NCBI RefSeq assembly: GCF_030506205.2 | Contig: NC_133352.1 | Coordinates: forward strand, 18,738,325 to 18,802,324 | From: Paramisgurnus dabryanus | Lineage: Eukaryota; Chordata; Actinopteri; Cypriniformes; Cobitidae | Reading direction: 5' to 3' | Length of the DNA stretch: 64,000 bases | In this document: positions 49,201 through 58,894 of the stretch, one piece after another | Numbering within the stretch: the first letter of the stretch is position 1 | How the letters are laid out: every line of letters starts with the position of its first letter | The notes under the pieces: model-generated | What the model was told of the DNA's origin: nothing | Database searches by the model: none | What the model saw: only the letters and a program-made list of their open reading frames with translations | Position numbers and translations under genes: made by a program

Positions 49201-52200
49201 CAGTCAAAACCATTCTATTTGACCATAAACAATCTGAAAACAGGGCTTTAAGTCTAAAATACCGAACTTGTCCTTTAAGTCCATTAAAATGAGAAAAATC
49301 CTGGAATGTTTTCCTCAAACATAATTTCTTCTTGAATGAACAAAGAAAGACATCAACATTTTGGATGGCATGGTGGTGAGTAAATTATCTGGATTTTCTT
49401 TAAAGAAAATTGACTAATCCTTTAAGAGACACTTCTGCAGACATCACCCTGTCAAGACCCCTGGAATGTGAAGGACCCTAAGGTCATAATGTACTTGTTG
49501 TTTTAGATAAGTACAGATAGATGCTAGGGTCTAATGTCCCTTTATAGTCTAGTGGTCATGTAAATGCCTCCTCCGTCAAAATCAGATAATGTTATTGACC
49601 GAATGCTCTCAGCACGTATACATTAATCTAATACTTTCGCTTTATATTCGCTTAATCATGGCCTCCTGCCATTCAGAAATGCCGGTTTGTTGGCTGAATC
49701 CATATAAATATGATATATAAATATATTTAATATATAAAATATATTTAATAGCAGAATATACAAAATGTTAATTCAAATTTGAGTTTACACAGGAGAAAAA
49801 AGCTTTTAATTTAAGTCTTACACATGACTGCTTTATTATTTGAGAAAAACAGGCCTTATGAGATTGAGCGATTTCGATCATTGATTTTGATCTTTGGCAT
49901 TGATCTTGTCAGTCAATATTAAAGCTTATTTTGCAGAATGTTATTTACACTATATAGGATGATTTTATTTCAAAAACAGTAAATCCCAATAAAAATGACA
50001 TCAGCTATGTTTTCACATACAGGGTCATGAAGTGACCCATAATCACTTCTTGAGCATATTAGTACATTCCAGTACCTTAACCATGTCTAAGCCACCTTAC
50101 GAATTCCTCAGTCCCCACTTGATAAGCCACACAAAAGAAGTTGTACAAAAATGGGTTTCGATTTACAGAAAGCTTCAAATACTCCTATACAGCTTTTAAT
50201 CTAATATATACACAGTGCTCAGTGTGTCTACTGTAGTATGCCATGTTTCTGGCACGCACCCAGACTTCACTTATAAAACAAAAGTGTCTTTTAACACAGA
50301 CAGGACAACTGCTTTCTGGCCATGAGGCGTCTGCTGTCTTCACACAAAACCTGCTTGAACTGTGTCTAATCAATTTTGCTTGTTACTTGACATGTGACTT
50401 GAGCTGTAATCCCGTACAGTATGCAGAACATCAACAGCATTGCTTTTAGTTTCCCCCTTGTTATTTTCTGTGGCCTTTTATGTAGGCATTTATCATATTT
50501 TTTTCCGCAGTGTAGCACAATATTAGGCATGATTTAACTTAACCAGACGTGTTAAACTACTATATATACTAAGCAGTCCAACATGGTTTCTGAAATTAGC
50601 TTTGTTTAGATAGAAATCTTATGTATGTGCACAACAGTTTTAGCTGTCGAGTCGTGACCTGTTGTCCCTCTGTAGAGGAAAGCACATTCATCTTTCGCTC
50701 CCAATCGTCTGTTTCTTTTTCGCTCGTATTGTTTGGATTATTTATAGGCCTTGTGCTGGGCTCTGCATTATAAATCTAACCTCTAATAGAATTACTGTAG
50801 GTTCATGAAATACATCAAGCCATTAGAGTGATCAGGGTCTGGCACATCTGCTGTGTGTGTGCGTTGCTCTGTTGCGGTCATGATTTAACTCTGTCCTGTA
50901 TACTGAATCATTGAGCAAGTGAATCATGTGCTGCTACTGTATACTGTACGTAGATAAAATGCACATGCAATGTCGTGACTGTGCGTCGGTTGCACCCTGA
51001 AACTAATTTAAACTAATTAAATGCATAGCCTTTTTCAGGCTTTAAATCAGAAGCACCATTTACTACCATTTTAAATCTTGTAACTGCCATGACATTTTTT
51101 TAATGTAACTCTGATTGTGTTTGTCTGAAATTAAGAATCGTATACCTTGAGAATGACATGATGGGGTAATTTTCATTTTTGGCTGAACTATCCCTTTAAA
51201 GCAGTCCCACCAGGCTCACCGGTCACTTCATTGGCTGAATGATTTGCTCATACAATACAAAAACAAAAGCAGCTGTAACATTCAGCTTGCCAGTTTGGGA
51301 ATAAACCATAGCAGCATTGTGCCCATGTCCTCTCTGCTTTGGGATAGTGTCATCTGTTTTAAATCACAAGAGTTAGGCAAATCTCTCTTACTCAATTCTG
51401 ATTGAGACACGGCACACTAATGGATTGAGAAACTTTTGTTCGGTGCACCACTTGCACCAAAAGCCTTTTAATCCACAAAGAACTTTCCCTCTGCAGTAGT
51501 TTGACTCGTTTCGTCTAACAGTTGACGCTTTATTTACAGTACTGTTAGAGGTACCAGAACTGTAGAGACAACTGGGAACCATTGCAGAATAGTTTCACAA
51601 TGAATCATAGCTGGTGTCGTCAAGACCTGATGTCAAATGCTTTACACATTTGTAAGGGTTATTCCACTGAGGTGTGAAATATAGCATATCAATATTTTCA
51701 TAAACCACTGCATTGAGTATCCAACCATGTTACATTTCCTAATCCTTTTAGTGACATTGAGATTTTTGTCATCATACTCAAAGATTATTCAAAGATTAAT
51801 AAATTCAATATGATCTGATTATTTAGTAAGTTCGGCTCAGTCCTGTGAGCGTCTGGAGCAGGAGAAGGAGGACCTGCGTTCGGCCTTTGATGGAGTTCTG
51901 CAAAAGGTCCAGGAGCAGCACCGTTTGGATCTTGCTGACCTGGAGGAGAGGTTGAAGACCTTCTACTCCACCGAATGGGAGAAAGTCCATCAGAACTATC
52001 AGGATGAAGCTGACAAGTGCAAAGCTCAGATGGAGCAGCAGGTGTGGGCGACTGGAATATTCTCGTATGCGCTTCAGTTTCCTGACACACTTTATATTAA
52101 ATATACTTGATTGCAGATGTTTATGTAGATTGGTGTTATTTAATATGCTTTTATAGTACATTTTTGTGAACATGTTCCCTAACTACATGCAGTAATGTAT

Positions 52201-55200
52201 TATTGTTGCATCTGTATTTTTTTTTAATTAAAGGGATGGCTCACCCAAAAATTTTTATTTTGTCATAATTTACCCACTCTCATGTTATAAACCTCTATAA
52301 ATTTCTTTGTACAGGATACCACAGAGGAAGATATTTTGAAAAATGGTTGTAACCAAACCGATCAGAGTTCCCATTCACTTTCATAGCATTCTTTTTTTAC
52401 TACTATGGAAAGTCAATGGGGCTTCTGATCGCAAACATTGCTAAAATTTCTTCATTTGTGTATCAGAACTAGAAATGCACCGATTATAGAGGCCAATAAT
52501 CTGTATTGGTTGATAAAAGCATTTTTTTACACTAAACAACCGATAGCCATGGTCAATATATCCTGTCAATCAAAAAAGAACAGGAAAATGCAATGAATTT
52601 GAGCTCTGTGTATAGAAAATGTAAAGAAACCTCACTAGTTTAATGTTCAATATTAATGGTCATCATATAAATGAATGTTCAGCGAATTTAACCTTCTGAA
52701 TTCAGTTCATATACTGTAACCGCCAAACTATCCGTATCGCCATCAGCAGATATTAGTCTGAATAAGCAGCTATTGGTATCGGTTGATAAACTCTAAGAAC
52801 TTTATACAGGTTTGTAATAACATGAGAGTAAGTCAATGATGACTGAATTTTCATTTTTGGGTAACTATCCCTTTAATGGTTTAATTTATGCTCTTCTAGC
52901 TGGAGGACTTGCGATCAAAACATGAAGCTTTGAAGAAAGAACTGGAAGTCAGCCATATAGAGGAGGTGGAGAGCCTTAAAAATAACTTTGAAGAATCTTT
53001 TAAAGGTAAATATTATTTTCTATATTCCAAGATGTATAATTAACCAGTAACATGTATAGATCTTTCCTGTTTCTAAAAAGGTTCTTTGTGGTAAAAAAGG
53101 TTCTTTAGATTTTATAAAGGTAAAAAAATGTCTGGATGATTCTTTAGGGGACCAAAAATGGTTCCTTTGTGCCATCACTGTGAAAAACCTTATTTATATT
53201 AACCTTTTTATAATAATGTTATACTCTCTTAAAAATGCGTTGAATGTTTGTAGTTAAACTGTAGTGGTGAGATTGCAAATTTCAACCAACCTCAATTTCG
53301 ACAACATTGGTATAAAAACGTACTTTGTAGAACAGTTTGTCCATTAAAGGAATATTCCATTTTCTTAAAAGAAAAATCCAGATAATTTACTCACCACCAT
53401 GTCATCCAAAATGTTGATGTCTTTCTTTGTTCAGTTGAGAAGAAATTATGTTTTTTGAGGAAAACATTGCAGGATTTTTCTCATTTTAATGGACTTTAAT
53501 AGAGCCCAACACTTAATACTTAACTCAACACTTAACAGTTTTTTTCAACGGAATTTCAAACTATAAACGATCCCAAACGAGGCATAAGGGTCTTATCTAG
53601 CGAAACGATTGTCATTTTTGACAAGAAAAATAAAAAATATGCACTTTAAAACCACAACTTCTCGTCTAGATCCGGTCGTGATGCGCCAGCGTGACCCCAT
53701 GCAATACATCATGACGTCAAGAGGTCACAGAGGACGAACGCGAAACTCCGCCCAGTGTTTACAAGCGTCTTGAAAGAGGACCGTTCCTACGTTGTTGTAT
53801 GTGGAATGATACAGATTAATGTCTTTGTGTCAGTTTATTGTTTACAATGGTCCCCAAATGTGCGTTTTATATATGTAACACGTGACCTCCCTATGTCACT
53901 ACGCATTTACGTTAGGTTGCGTTGGACCGGACCTAGACAAAAAGTTGTGGTTTAAAAGAGCATATTTTTCTTGTCAAAAATGACAATCGTTTCGCTAGAT
54001 AAGACCCTTATGCCTCGTTTGGGATTGTTTATAGTCCTTTGAAACATTGAAAAAAAACTGTTAAGTGTTGAGTTAAGTATTAAATGTTGGGCTCTATTAA
54101 ACCCCATTAAAATGAGAAAAATCCTGCAATGTTTTCCTCAAAAAACATAATTTCTTCTCGACTGAACAAAGAAAGACATCAACATTTTGGATGACATGGT
54201 GGTGAGTAAATTATCTGGATTTTTCTTTTAAGAAAATGGAATATTCCTTTAAGGGCTACTGTAGAAATATGACGATGACTTCCATGTAAGGACACCCTTG
54301 GTGTGTCTAAATAAAAACTTCTCATTCTAAAGGTAATAAAAACAATACAGTTCATTATTTAAGGTCTTTATACAACACTGATTATATAGTCATGTATGTT
54401 ATATTGCATTTCTGTCAATAGATCCTCCTAAAAGTCACGCATTGCACCTTTAATTATATAAAAATCAAAGGTCATTTAATAAACGTTTTGTTTTTGCTTA
54501 GTTGAAAGAAAGATCCACCTAATAAAAATGTTTTGCTTAAGAACACCAATTTGAATGAACATTTTATTTACTAACCTTTTTTCTCATTTAACTTCTCTTA
54601 GAACTCAAACAGTCCCATGAAAAAGAATTGGAAATTTTGAACACAACACTGAGAAGATCAGAGGAAACTTTATCTGTAAGCCAAAGTCTCCACGCAACAA
54701 CCTTTCCTGTTCACTGCAGTGAAACCTTCTCCTACAACTTCATATTAACACACACATTTTCATATCCATGTCTGTCTTTAATAAGAGTCAAATTCAGGAG
54801 CTCATTACAGAGAACAACAACCTTAAAGAAAAACTGAAGGCTGAGGAGAAAAGAAGAAAAGATCTTGCTGAGAAAACCCAGGTACACGTGTGTCCTCAAA
54901 CAAACTAAACCCGTGATCTGGATGACTGTAGCACTGTCTGTATATCTCTTCAACTAACACCATGCAGACCGTGTATTTTCCATGAATGGCCAGTTAATAT
55001 TAGACCGGTTTGTCTGATCAAGGTTAAGTGGTTTCGGGAACTCTTAAAATTCTGAAAATGCATGCAAGAGTGTTCAGATAACCAACCTGCATCATGCTGC
55101 CAAAGCCCTTCCATAAATAGTGCAACAAAGGTGTAGTCTTAGCATTTCACCAAGCCATTTAAATCTATTGTTTATTATACAAACCCCCCCCCCTCAAATT

Positions 55201-56051
55201 TGAACATGTGACTCAAATGAAAGTTATATTCCTTGATATCTCTTGCTTGTTTTTTATTTGTTGGAAAAGGACTCCCACATCCTTTATCTGGAGCAAGAAC
55301 TTGAAAGCCTTAAGGTGGTGTTGGACATCAAAAACAAACAGATTCATGAGCACGATAAGAAAGTAATGCATGTAGACAAACTGGTGAGATCAATTCTGCA
55401 TTAAACACTTTTTTGGTGTACTTTGCATTGTATTCCTAAAGGGAAAACTCGCTTTGCTTTAAACGGTCCAAACCAAACTTTATTCTTAGATGGAGAAGAA
55501 CGTCAAGTTGGATGAATATCTTAAGAAGCTACAACAAGAGAATGAAGACCTCAAAGCCAGAATGGACAAACATGCTGCTTTGTCTAGGTACTGCATGCTT
55601 GCTTTGATTTCCCTGACAGATGACGAGACGCCTGAAGATTTAAAAAACTGATTTTCTTATTCCACCTGTCTTGCTTTTTACACTTCATCCTGAGAGATTC
55701 AGCCAGTCAGACCTGCAGCAAAGCAAATCTTTGTTTCCTTCAGAGACTATTGTAACCATGCATTCTTTTTTTCATTAATACGAACGGTTAATGCAAACTG
55801 TATAACATTTACCAGAGTCTCTTACTTTTTTTTTTAGACAACTATCCACAGAGCAAGCAGTTTTGCAGCAATCTCTTCAGAAGGAATCCAAAGTAAACAA
55901 ACGACTGTCTATGGAAAACGAAGAGCTGCTGTGGAAGCTTACCAATGGCGATCTGAGCAGTCCTCGTAAGGTCTCCCCGTCAACATCCCTGACACTACAG
56001 TCTCCACGAAACTCTGGGATATTTACCAGCCCTCCCGTCTCGCCCAGATAA
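28223..56051 (+). CDS. mtus1: Microtubule-associated tumour suppressor 1 / AT2 receptor-interacting protein (long ATIP3-like form), 14 coding exons
   Basis: A microtubule-binding scaffold; in mammals the C-terminal coiled coil binds the angiotensin AT2 receptor. Exons: 28223-29698, 29779-30013, 32680-32808, 33899-34003, 34796-34909, 41454-41674, 46889-46955, 51827-52041, 52900-53005, 54602-54675, 54786-54881, 55270-55383, 55490-55587, 55838-56051. They join in frame to 1,087 aa (human 1,270). The 492-residue first exon is Ser-rich and disordered; PNFGNIKSKIMSRA (residues 320-333) matches human MTUS1. Exons 2-5 are basic and Ser/Pro-rich. From exon 6 the protein is a coiled coil ending in KESKVNKRLSMENEELLWKL and SPR, nearly identical to human. 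ATG 28223 is chosen because the frame upstream lacks another ATG. Two further first exons exist (37234, 45935). The MTUS2 paralogue is less likely given the FGL1-PDGFRL neighbourhood. Confidence 0.95.
30617..31674. mobile_element. hAT-type non-autonomous transposon in mtus1 intron 2
   Basis: The termini TAGGGATGCACCGAA and TTTGGTGCATCCCTA are inverted repeats. An exact 8-bp duplication CAAACAGA flanks them (30609-30616 and 31675-31682), the hAT signature. Its sub-terminal parts contain many TTTCGGCCG/CCGAAA motifs. A second, partial element (TAGGGGTGTGACACAGATC, about 30762 on) and a TTA microsatellite (30974-31000) lie inside. No transposase frame is visible. Confidence 0.88.
30974..31000 (+). 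repeat. (TTA)n microsatellite
   Basis: Nine uninterrupted TTA-type units inside the hAT element of mtus1 intron 2. Confidence 0.95.
31804..32500. mobile_element. Second hAT-like element in mtus1 intron 2
   Basis: It starts TAGGGATGTCCCAATCCG and ends GGGATCGGGACATCCCTA, inverted termini of about 12 bp with GATCGG-rich flanks inside. The expected 8-bp duplication is not recognisable, so the insertion is older or rearranged. There is no coding capacity. Confidence 0.75.
33690..33736 (+). mobile_element. HE1-like SINE tail fragment
   Basis: GGATAAAAACCTCTGCTAAA followed by TGACTGAATGTAAAT is the plus-strand tail of the HE1-like family. It lies in mtus1 intron 3. The tRNA-like head is missing. 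Confidence 0.5.
35289..35745. repeat. Imperfect inverted-repeat element, mtus1 intron 5
   Basis: GTTAACCCCCGGGTTATTCT on the left pairs loosely with TTTAACCCAGGGTTAAAATC on the right. TTTCACA and GTGTGAAA-like ends lie outside. It is probably an old DNA transposon; the boundaries are approximate. Confidence 0.35.
37234..37351 (+). CDS. mtus1: Alternative first coding exon of mtus1: ATIP1-like isoform
   Basis: ATG at 37234 opens 39 codons beginning MFFSSKFSLSVIHVRL and ending TVGFHA, then one base before a donor (GCAG|GTCTGT). Joined to exon 41454 (TTGACAAG) the junction reads FHA-VDKNK, the same place and phase as FHT-VDKSR in human ATIP1. The isoform would be 440 aa (human ATIP1 436). The segment has several Arg/Lys and no acidic residue, like a mitochondrial presequence, which fits the older name mitochondrial tumour suppressor 1. 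Upstream (36895-36940) is a CT-rich, CACCTCCCC-bearing stretch that could be its promoter. Confidence 0.9.
38506..38672. mobile_element. Fragment of the CACTCTTAGAA MITE family
   Basis: GACTCTAAAAATGGATTCG is followed by AACAAC/ACACAT motifs and an end AATTAACACATCCAGTGT. It is a diverged, shortened relative of the element at 20154. It lies in mtus1 intron 5. Confidence 0.5.
38831..38910 (+). repeat. Two identical tandem 40-bp units
   Basis: The unit starting ATTATGGCTTATCAAAAATT is repeated head to tail at 38831 and 38871 without visible differences. This points to a recent slippage or duplication event in the mtus1 intron. Confidence 0.95.
43736..43970. mobile_element. hAT (Charlie-like) MITE in an mtus1 intron
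   Basis: The termini CAGTGGTTCTCAA and TTGAGAAACGCTG are inverted repeats. They are flanked by CTTTGGAG and CTTTAGAG, an 8-bp target duplication with one mismatch. The interior holds a poly-C tract and no coding sequence. Confidence 0.85.
44120..45376. mobile_element. hAT-type element with an exact 8-bp target duplication, inserted in the SINE
   Basis: ATGGTATA flanks it on both sides (44112-44119 and 45377-45384). The ends CATAGGTGTCA and TGACGCCCCTG are imperfect inverted repeats. The sub-terminal TTTTGTCCCCACCACTTTT occurs near both ends. A fold-back element (44255-45073) occupies its middle. Confidence 0.85.
44255..45073. mobile_element. Compound fold-back element with alternating inverted modules
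   Basis: It starts TACACTGCAAAAATGAC and ends ATTTTTACAGTGTA. Inside, the module TTTTTAGATATTT ... AAGAAAATAAG ... TTTAAGTGAATTTGTGC ... CCAATGGGG appears about four times in alternating orientation. CCAATGGGGT at 44440 and 44795 and the inverse CCCCATTGGCAG at 44874 mark the module tips. It lies inside the hAT element at 44120. Confidence 0.8.
45740..45934 (+). promoter_or_regulatory. mtus1: Candidate promoter of the short acylated mtus1 isoform
   Basis: Upstream of the 45935 ATG are TTATATG at 45751, an E-box CACGTG at 45788-45793 and a CCAAT box at 45811-45815. A purine-rich AGAGAGA tract follows. The segment is less AT-rich than the rest of the intron. Motif spacing would fit a start site near 45850. 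Confidence 0.5.
45935..45988 (+). CDS. mtus1: Alternative first coding exon of mtus1 with a predicted N-myristoylation/palmitoylation signal
   Basis: ATG at 45935 opens 18 codons, MGCSGSKVCLNAPCAGHR, ending at a donor AGG|GTAAAG in phase 0. The next acceptor (46889, CAT GAG GAG GTG) is also phase 0, so the exon joins cleanly as GHR-HEEVMKQ. Gly2, Ser6 and Lys7 fit the N-myristoyltransferase pattern, and Cys3 beside Gly2 is a typical palmitoylation site; Cys9 and Cys14 are further candidates. The resulting protein would be 345 aa, almost entirely the C-terminal coiled coil, and lipid-anchored. I do not recall a human MTUS1 isoform well enough to equate it. Transcript evidence is needed to prove usage. 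Confidence 0.72.
47328..47555. mobile_element. GGCCTGGTTTTACAGAC-type MITE in an mtus1 intron
   Basis: The left end GGCCTGGTTTTACAGACAAG with ATCCAGGATTAGGCCTTAG is inversely repeated by the right part CTAGGACTAGCCTTAAGCC. A related, more decayed element lies at 7761-7906 (CGGTTTCACAGATAGGAG ... CTAGCCTGTGAAACTG). Confidence 0.6.
47660..49421. mobile_element. Large palindromic TTAA-flanked element (interrupted) in the mtus1 46956-51826 intron
   Basis: TTAA duplicates flank it (47656-47659, 49422-49425). The arms begin AGTATTAGTCAA and end TTGACTAATCCT. They continue through CTCACCACCATGTCATCCAA on the left and its inverse near 49363 on the right. It is about 95% like the intact copy at 53348-54248 by eye. 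Its right half is interrupted by another fragment (48345-48480, AGGGGTTTTCAAACTTTTTG) and a nested palindrome (48486-49274). No transposase frame. Confidence 0.85.
48486..49274. mobile_element. 789-bp nested palindrome with TTAA target duplication
   Basis: TTAA flanks both ends (48482-48485 and 49275-49278). The arms begin AGGACAAGTTCGGTATTTTA and end TAAAATACCGAACTTGTCCT. They remain nearly identical inverted copies for about 240 bp, as far as GAGTGGTCAGGGGTGTTCAC, around a roughly 300-bp unique loop. Near-identity of the arms shows a young insertion. Confidence 0.9.
51160..51200 (-). mobile_element. MITE end fragment
   Basis: TTTTCATTTTTGGCTGAACTATCCCTTTAA-like sequence (shown here only in outline) matches the right terminus of the 52232 element. 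The rest of the element is missing. Confidence 0.6.
52232..52872. mobile_element. TTAA-flanked MITE with an inner insertion, mtus1 intron 52042-52899
   Basis: TTAA lies at 52228-52231 and 52873-52876. The termini AGGGATGGCTCACCCAAAA and TTTTTGGGTAACTATCCCT are inverted. This is the very common cyprinid 'GGGATAGTTCACCC' family. A second piece (about 52467-52800, GAAATGCACCGATTATAG to TATTGGTATCGGTTGATAA), hAT-like, splits the body. Confidence 0.82.
53348..54248. mobile_element. Intact 901-bp palindromic TTAA-flanked element, mtus1 intron 53006-54601
   Basis: TTAA is duplicated at 53344-53347 and 54249-54252. The arms begin AGGAATATTCCATTTTCTT and end AAGAAAATGGAATATTCCT. Inside they pair through CCATGTCATCCAAAATGTTG, TCTAGCGAAACGATTGTCAT and CCCAAACGAGGCATAAG with their inverses. 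It is the same family as 47660-49421. No coding capacity. Confidence 0.9.
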
Positions 56052-57159
56052 CAGTAGCCTTCAGCTTCCGGGAAGCACGTCATGGACTTGTATTTGGACA
56101 GAGCACTTCCTACACGCTGATATGAGACCATATCAATGACTTGAAGCCTGTTTTAAATGGAATTATCTCACTGTTGTACAGCAAAATGACTAAAATAAAA
56201 ACTATTGCACAGAAGCACTTACCAATGAGGCCACCTTTTATGTCTGGAATATCTCAGGACAAAAGTGATGCTCTTCTACAAATAGTGTTTTTTTTTCTTC
56301 TTCTTTTTGTTCAATGGGTTGCCTTTATTGCCATTTCTTATTTGTTTCTGACTGACTGGCTGGCTGTTTTCATGGATGTGTGTTACATCTGAGGATTGAC
56401 ACCAGAATCTACAGTATGGAAGTCCAAGTCATAAAGCTTTACCACCAGATGCCTTCAAGTGTGCCGGTGTGTGTGTATAAAGATTTTCTTTGCTTTAAGG
56501 CGAGTGGCAAGTGTCAGCTGGCTGATGGGAATTTCTAGACGCTATTTGTGTAGTGTTCGATAACCCTCAAGACATTGGGATTATTATTTTTTGGACCTTA
56601 GATTACATCATGAACTTTATAAGAAACCACTTCATAAATCACACGTTTATGTGCTTTATATTTAAAGGCGAGAATCTGTTTAATGATTAAGACTGAATTA
56701 TTGCTTGAATGTTAAATACCTTTTATCATAGAAATCAGAGATGCAGTCTTATAATAATCATAATAATGATCTACTGTAAAAACTGAAGTGTGCTTTAATA
56801 TAAGGTCGGTATGACCACAGGCGTGTGCTATTGAGAACAGTTTTCAACTTAAATACGGGTTTTGTATGTTGTTCAGTATAATTGAGCCTTAGGCCGACAG
56901 TATTTGAGTATTTGTCTTGTTTGTTTTCTATCCGTTTATGTCTGATGAGACCAATGTAAAGGACTGAGCATGCTTCAGTGGCCTCGAGCACTCCCCCTAC
57001 TGTTTGAAACTCTTCACTGCAGCTTTAAATTCCAGCTAGTTAGAAAAACGTTTAATAAGTCAATACAAGAAAACAAAGCAATGGATACTTTTCAGTTTTG
57101 ATTTATATTTTTAAGCTGTTTGAGTGAATGTTGGTGTGAAACAAACTCTTGAAATATGC

Positions 57160-57169
57160 AATAAATAAA
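57160..57169 (+). terminator. mtus1: mtus1 polyadenylation signal
   Basis: Overlapping AATAAA hexamers sit at 57160 and 57164, about 1.1 kb after the stop codon, followed by TG-rich sequence (TTTGTTGCTGTTGTTG). An earlier AATAAA near 56195 could give a short 3'UTR. Confidence 0.6.
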
Positions 57170-57464
57170 GTCCAATTAAAATTCAACTGTTTACTTGCGC
57201 ATTGTTTTGTTGCTGTTGTTGAATGCTGGGTCTGCCCCATTTGAAAAGTGAAATCTACTTTAGTTGTTCTCGAATAGATAATAGTTGAAAAAGAATAATC
57301 TCTGAGGCTTTTGTGAGAGGAGAAACGTGCTTTGAATGTGTCATACTGAACCAAAATAAGCACTGGGCTCCAACTGCACATTCCACATACGGAGTCCATT
57401 AGAGCCAAGCACAAAGTCTTCATGCTCCTCAGCACACAAGGTAGTGTAGAAATGCATAACTTAA

Positions 57465-58572
57465 AGAGCACCTATTTTATTGCTAAAAAAAACAATGTGG
57501 TTTATTATGATTAAAAACACATTAGGTGTGTTCGACTTCATGCGGTGCTGCGCAGACCGATCGGCGGCTGACTTGAAGCAGTGCATTCCGGTTAGTAATT
57601 TTGTCCGACTTCAGCTGGCGCTGCAGGCACGTGACTCTGTCATATGGTTTTTAAGTACCGCGAGAGCGATTCGAGAGTAGCCGGCTAGCTCAGCCGGTGC
57701 AGCTTCTCCAGAGCGGATGCACGGAGTTGTGATGACGTAATAGCTTAACGTGATTGGTCGCCTCATTGATGACAACGATCACGTGCGTTTCAAGTTTAAT
57801 CCAACCTTTAGTTCCACTAATAAACATTATAAATTCATGTTTTAAAACAGGAAAAAACGTGTTAATATGCATAAATATGTTATATTGTGTCGTGTAATGA
57901 AATAAAAATAACAAACTCTATTGGTATTTTAATAATATAGGCTTGTTTCCTGTTTTTTTCGGGTATACAGTATAAGCAGCAATTAAAATATTCGATATTA
58001 AATGTTTCTGGTTGCAACTTTTTATTAAAAGATTTGTTTTATCAAATTCAGCATCTAATTCACTTCATTTGCGATTAAAAACCAGGAAACACGGTGCACA
58101 CGTCACTACGGTAAGCAGCACGTGTCCGGCTTGACGGCTCCGTCTTCAGTTCCTCCCTCAACTACTAGCGGCAAACCTCGCCGATCGGTCTGCGCAGCGC
58201 CGGATGATCTCGAACACACCTATTCTCTGAAAAGCACTGTGTCCCTGATTGGCCAGCTAATCTGTACGTTGTGATTGGCCTTAATACCGCTGATGCTCCT
58301 TACCATGTTTGAAAGTTTCGGTTGCTAACAGGAGTTAACTTACAGGCCGTGAGTCCAAAACAGGAAGAATTATGATATGTCGGTCTTGTCTACATCATCA
58401 ATCCCAGGAAATAAACTGTTGACTACAATCTGTGTGTTTGTTGTAGTACAAGAAAAGAGATTTACGGTGGAGATGATAACTCGCGTCATCGTTTACTTTG
58501 GGGTTTGTACCTTTTGCATATCGTTAACATGTACTAATACACACCAAAGGAAATTAGGTCAATAGGTGCCCT
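57465..58572. mobile_element. TTAA-flanked MITE between mtus1 and pdgfrl, carrying a nested Harbinger-like element
   Basis: TTAA lies at 57461-57464 and 58573-58576. The termini AGAGCACCTATTTTATTG and CAATAGGTGCCCT are inverted. The region between the outer parts is filled by the element at 57524-58221. Confidence 0.8.
57524..58221. mobile_element. Harbinger-like non-autonomous element nested in the 57465 MITE
   Basis: The termini AGGTGTGTTCGACTTCATG and GATGATCTCGAACACACCT are inverted, extending to TGCGCAGACCGATCGGCGG and CGCCGATCGGTCTGCGCAG with small gaps. A 3-bp ATT flanks both ends. A 3-bp duplication fits PIF/Harbinger, although ATT is not the usual trinucleotide. It is CG-rich, which can mimic a CpG island. 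Confidence 0.78.
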
Positions 58573-58797
58573 TTAACATCATCCATTCTGAGTGTTGAAG
58601 GTTAGTGTGATTATAAAGAGTGTGTCCATTTGGCTATTTAACACTATTGTATTGTACTTTAAAAAAAATCTGGGTTATATTCAACCCAGTATTGGGTCAA
58701 AAAAAAAGGATGCAGGATGGTAGGTGACCAGAAGCAGGGTTTGAAACCCCTGTAATATTAACAAAGAGCTCTTAGGAGACATTCACGTAAAAAAGCA

Positions 58798-58803
58798 TTT
58801 TAT
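58798..58803 (-). terminator. pdgfrl: pdgfrl polyadenylation signal
   Basis: TTTATT on the plus strand reads AATAAA on the minus strand, 92 bp beyond the pdgfrl stop codon. This gives a very short 3'UTR of roughly 110 nt; a more distal signal is possible. Confidence 0.45.
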
Positions 58804-58894
58804 TTCCAAGCCATATGTAAAATAGTTTTCATACTGCAGTGTGAATCAGGCCTAACGGAGTCCAGCTCGGGTCATCATTTTATCTTCTGAAGAG

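Noticed and set aside
48486..49274. Long hairpin as a microRNA or structured ncRNA gene
   Set aside because: TTAA duplications and nesting in another mobile element explain it as a fold-back transposon.
51785..52173. Two minus-strand frames of about 100 residues
   Set aside because: They are antisense shadows of the mtus1 exon at 51827-52041, which is supported by splice sites and homology.
57530..58220. CpG island as a promoter for pdgfrl or mtus1
   Set aside because: The CG-rich parts are the inverted ends of a Harbinger-like element; both genes have their 3' ends here.
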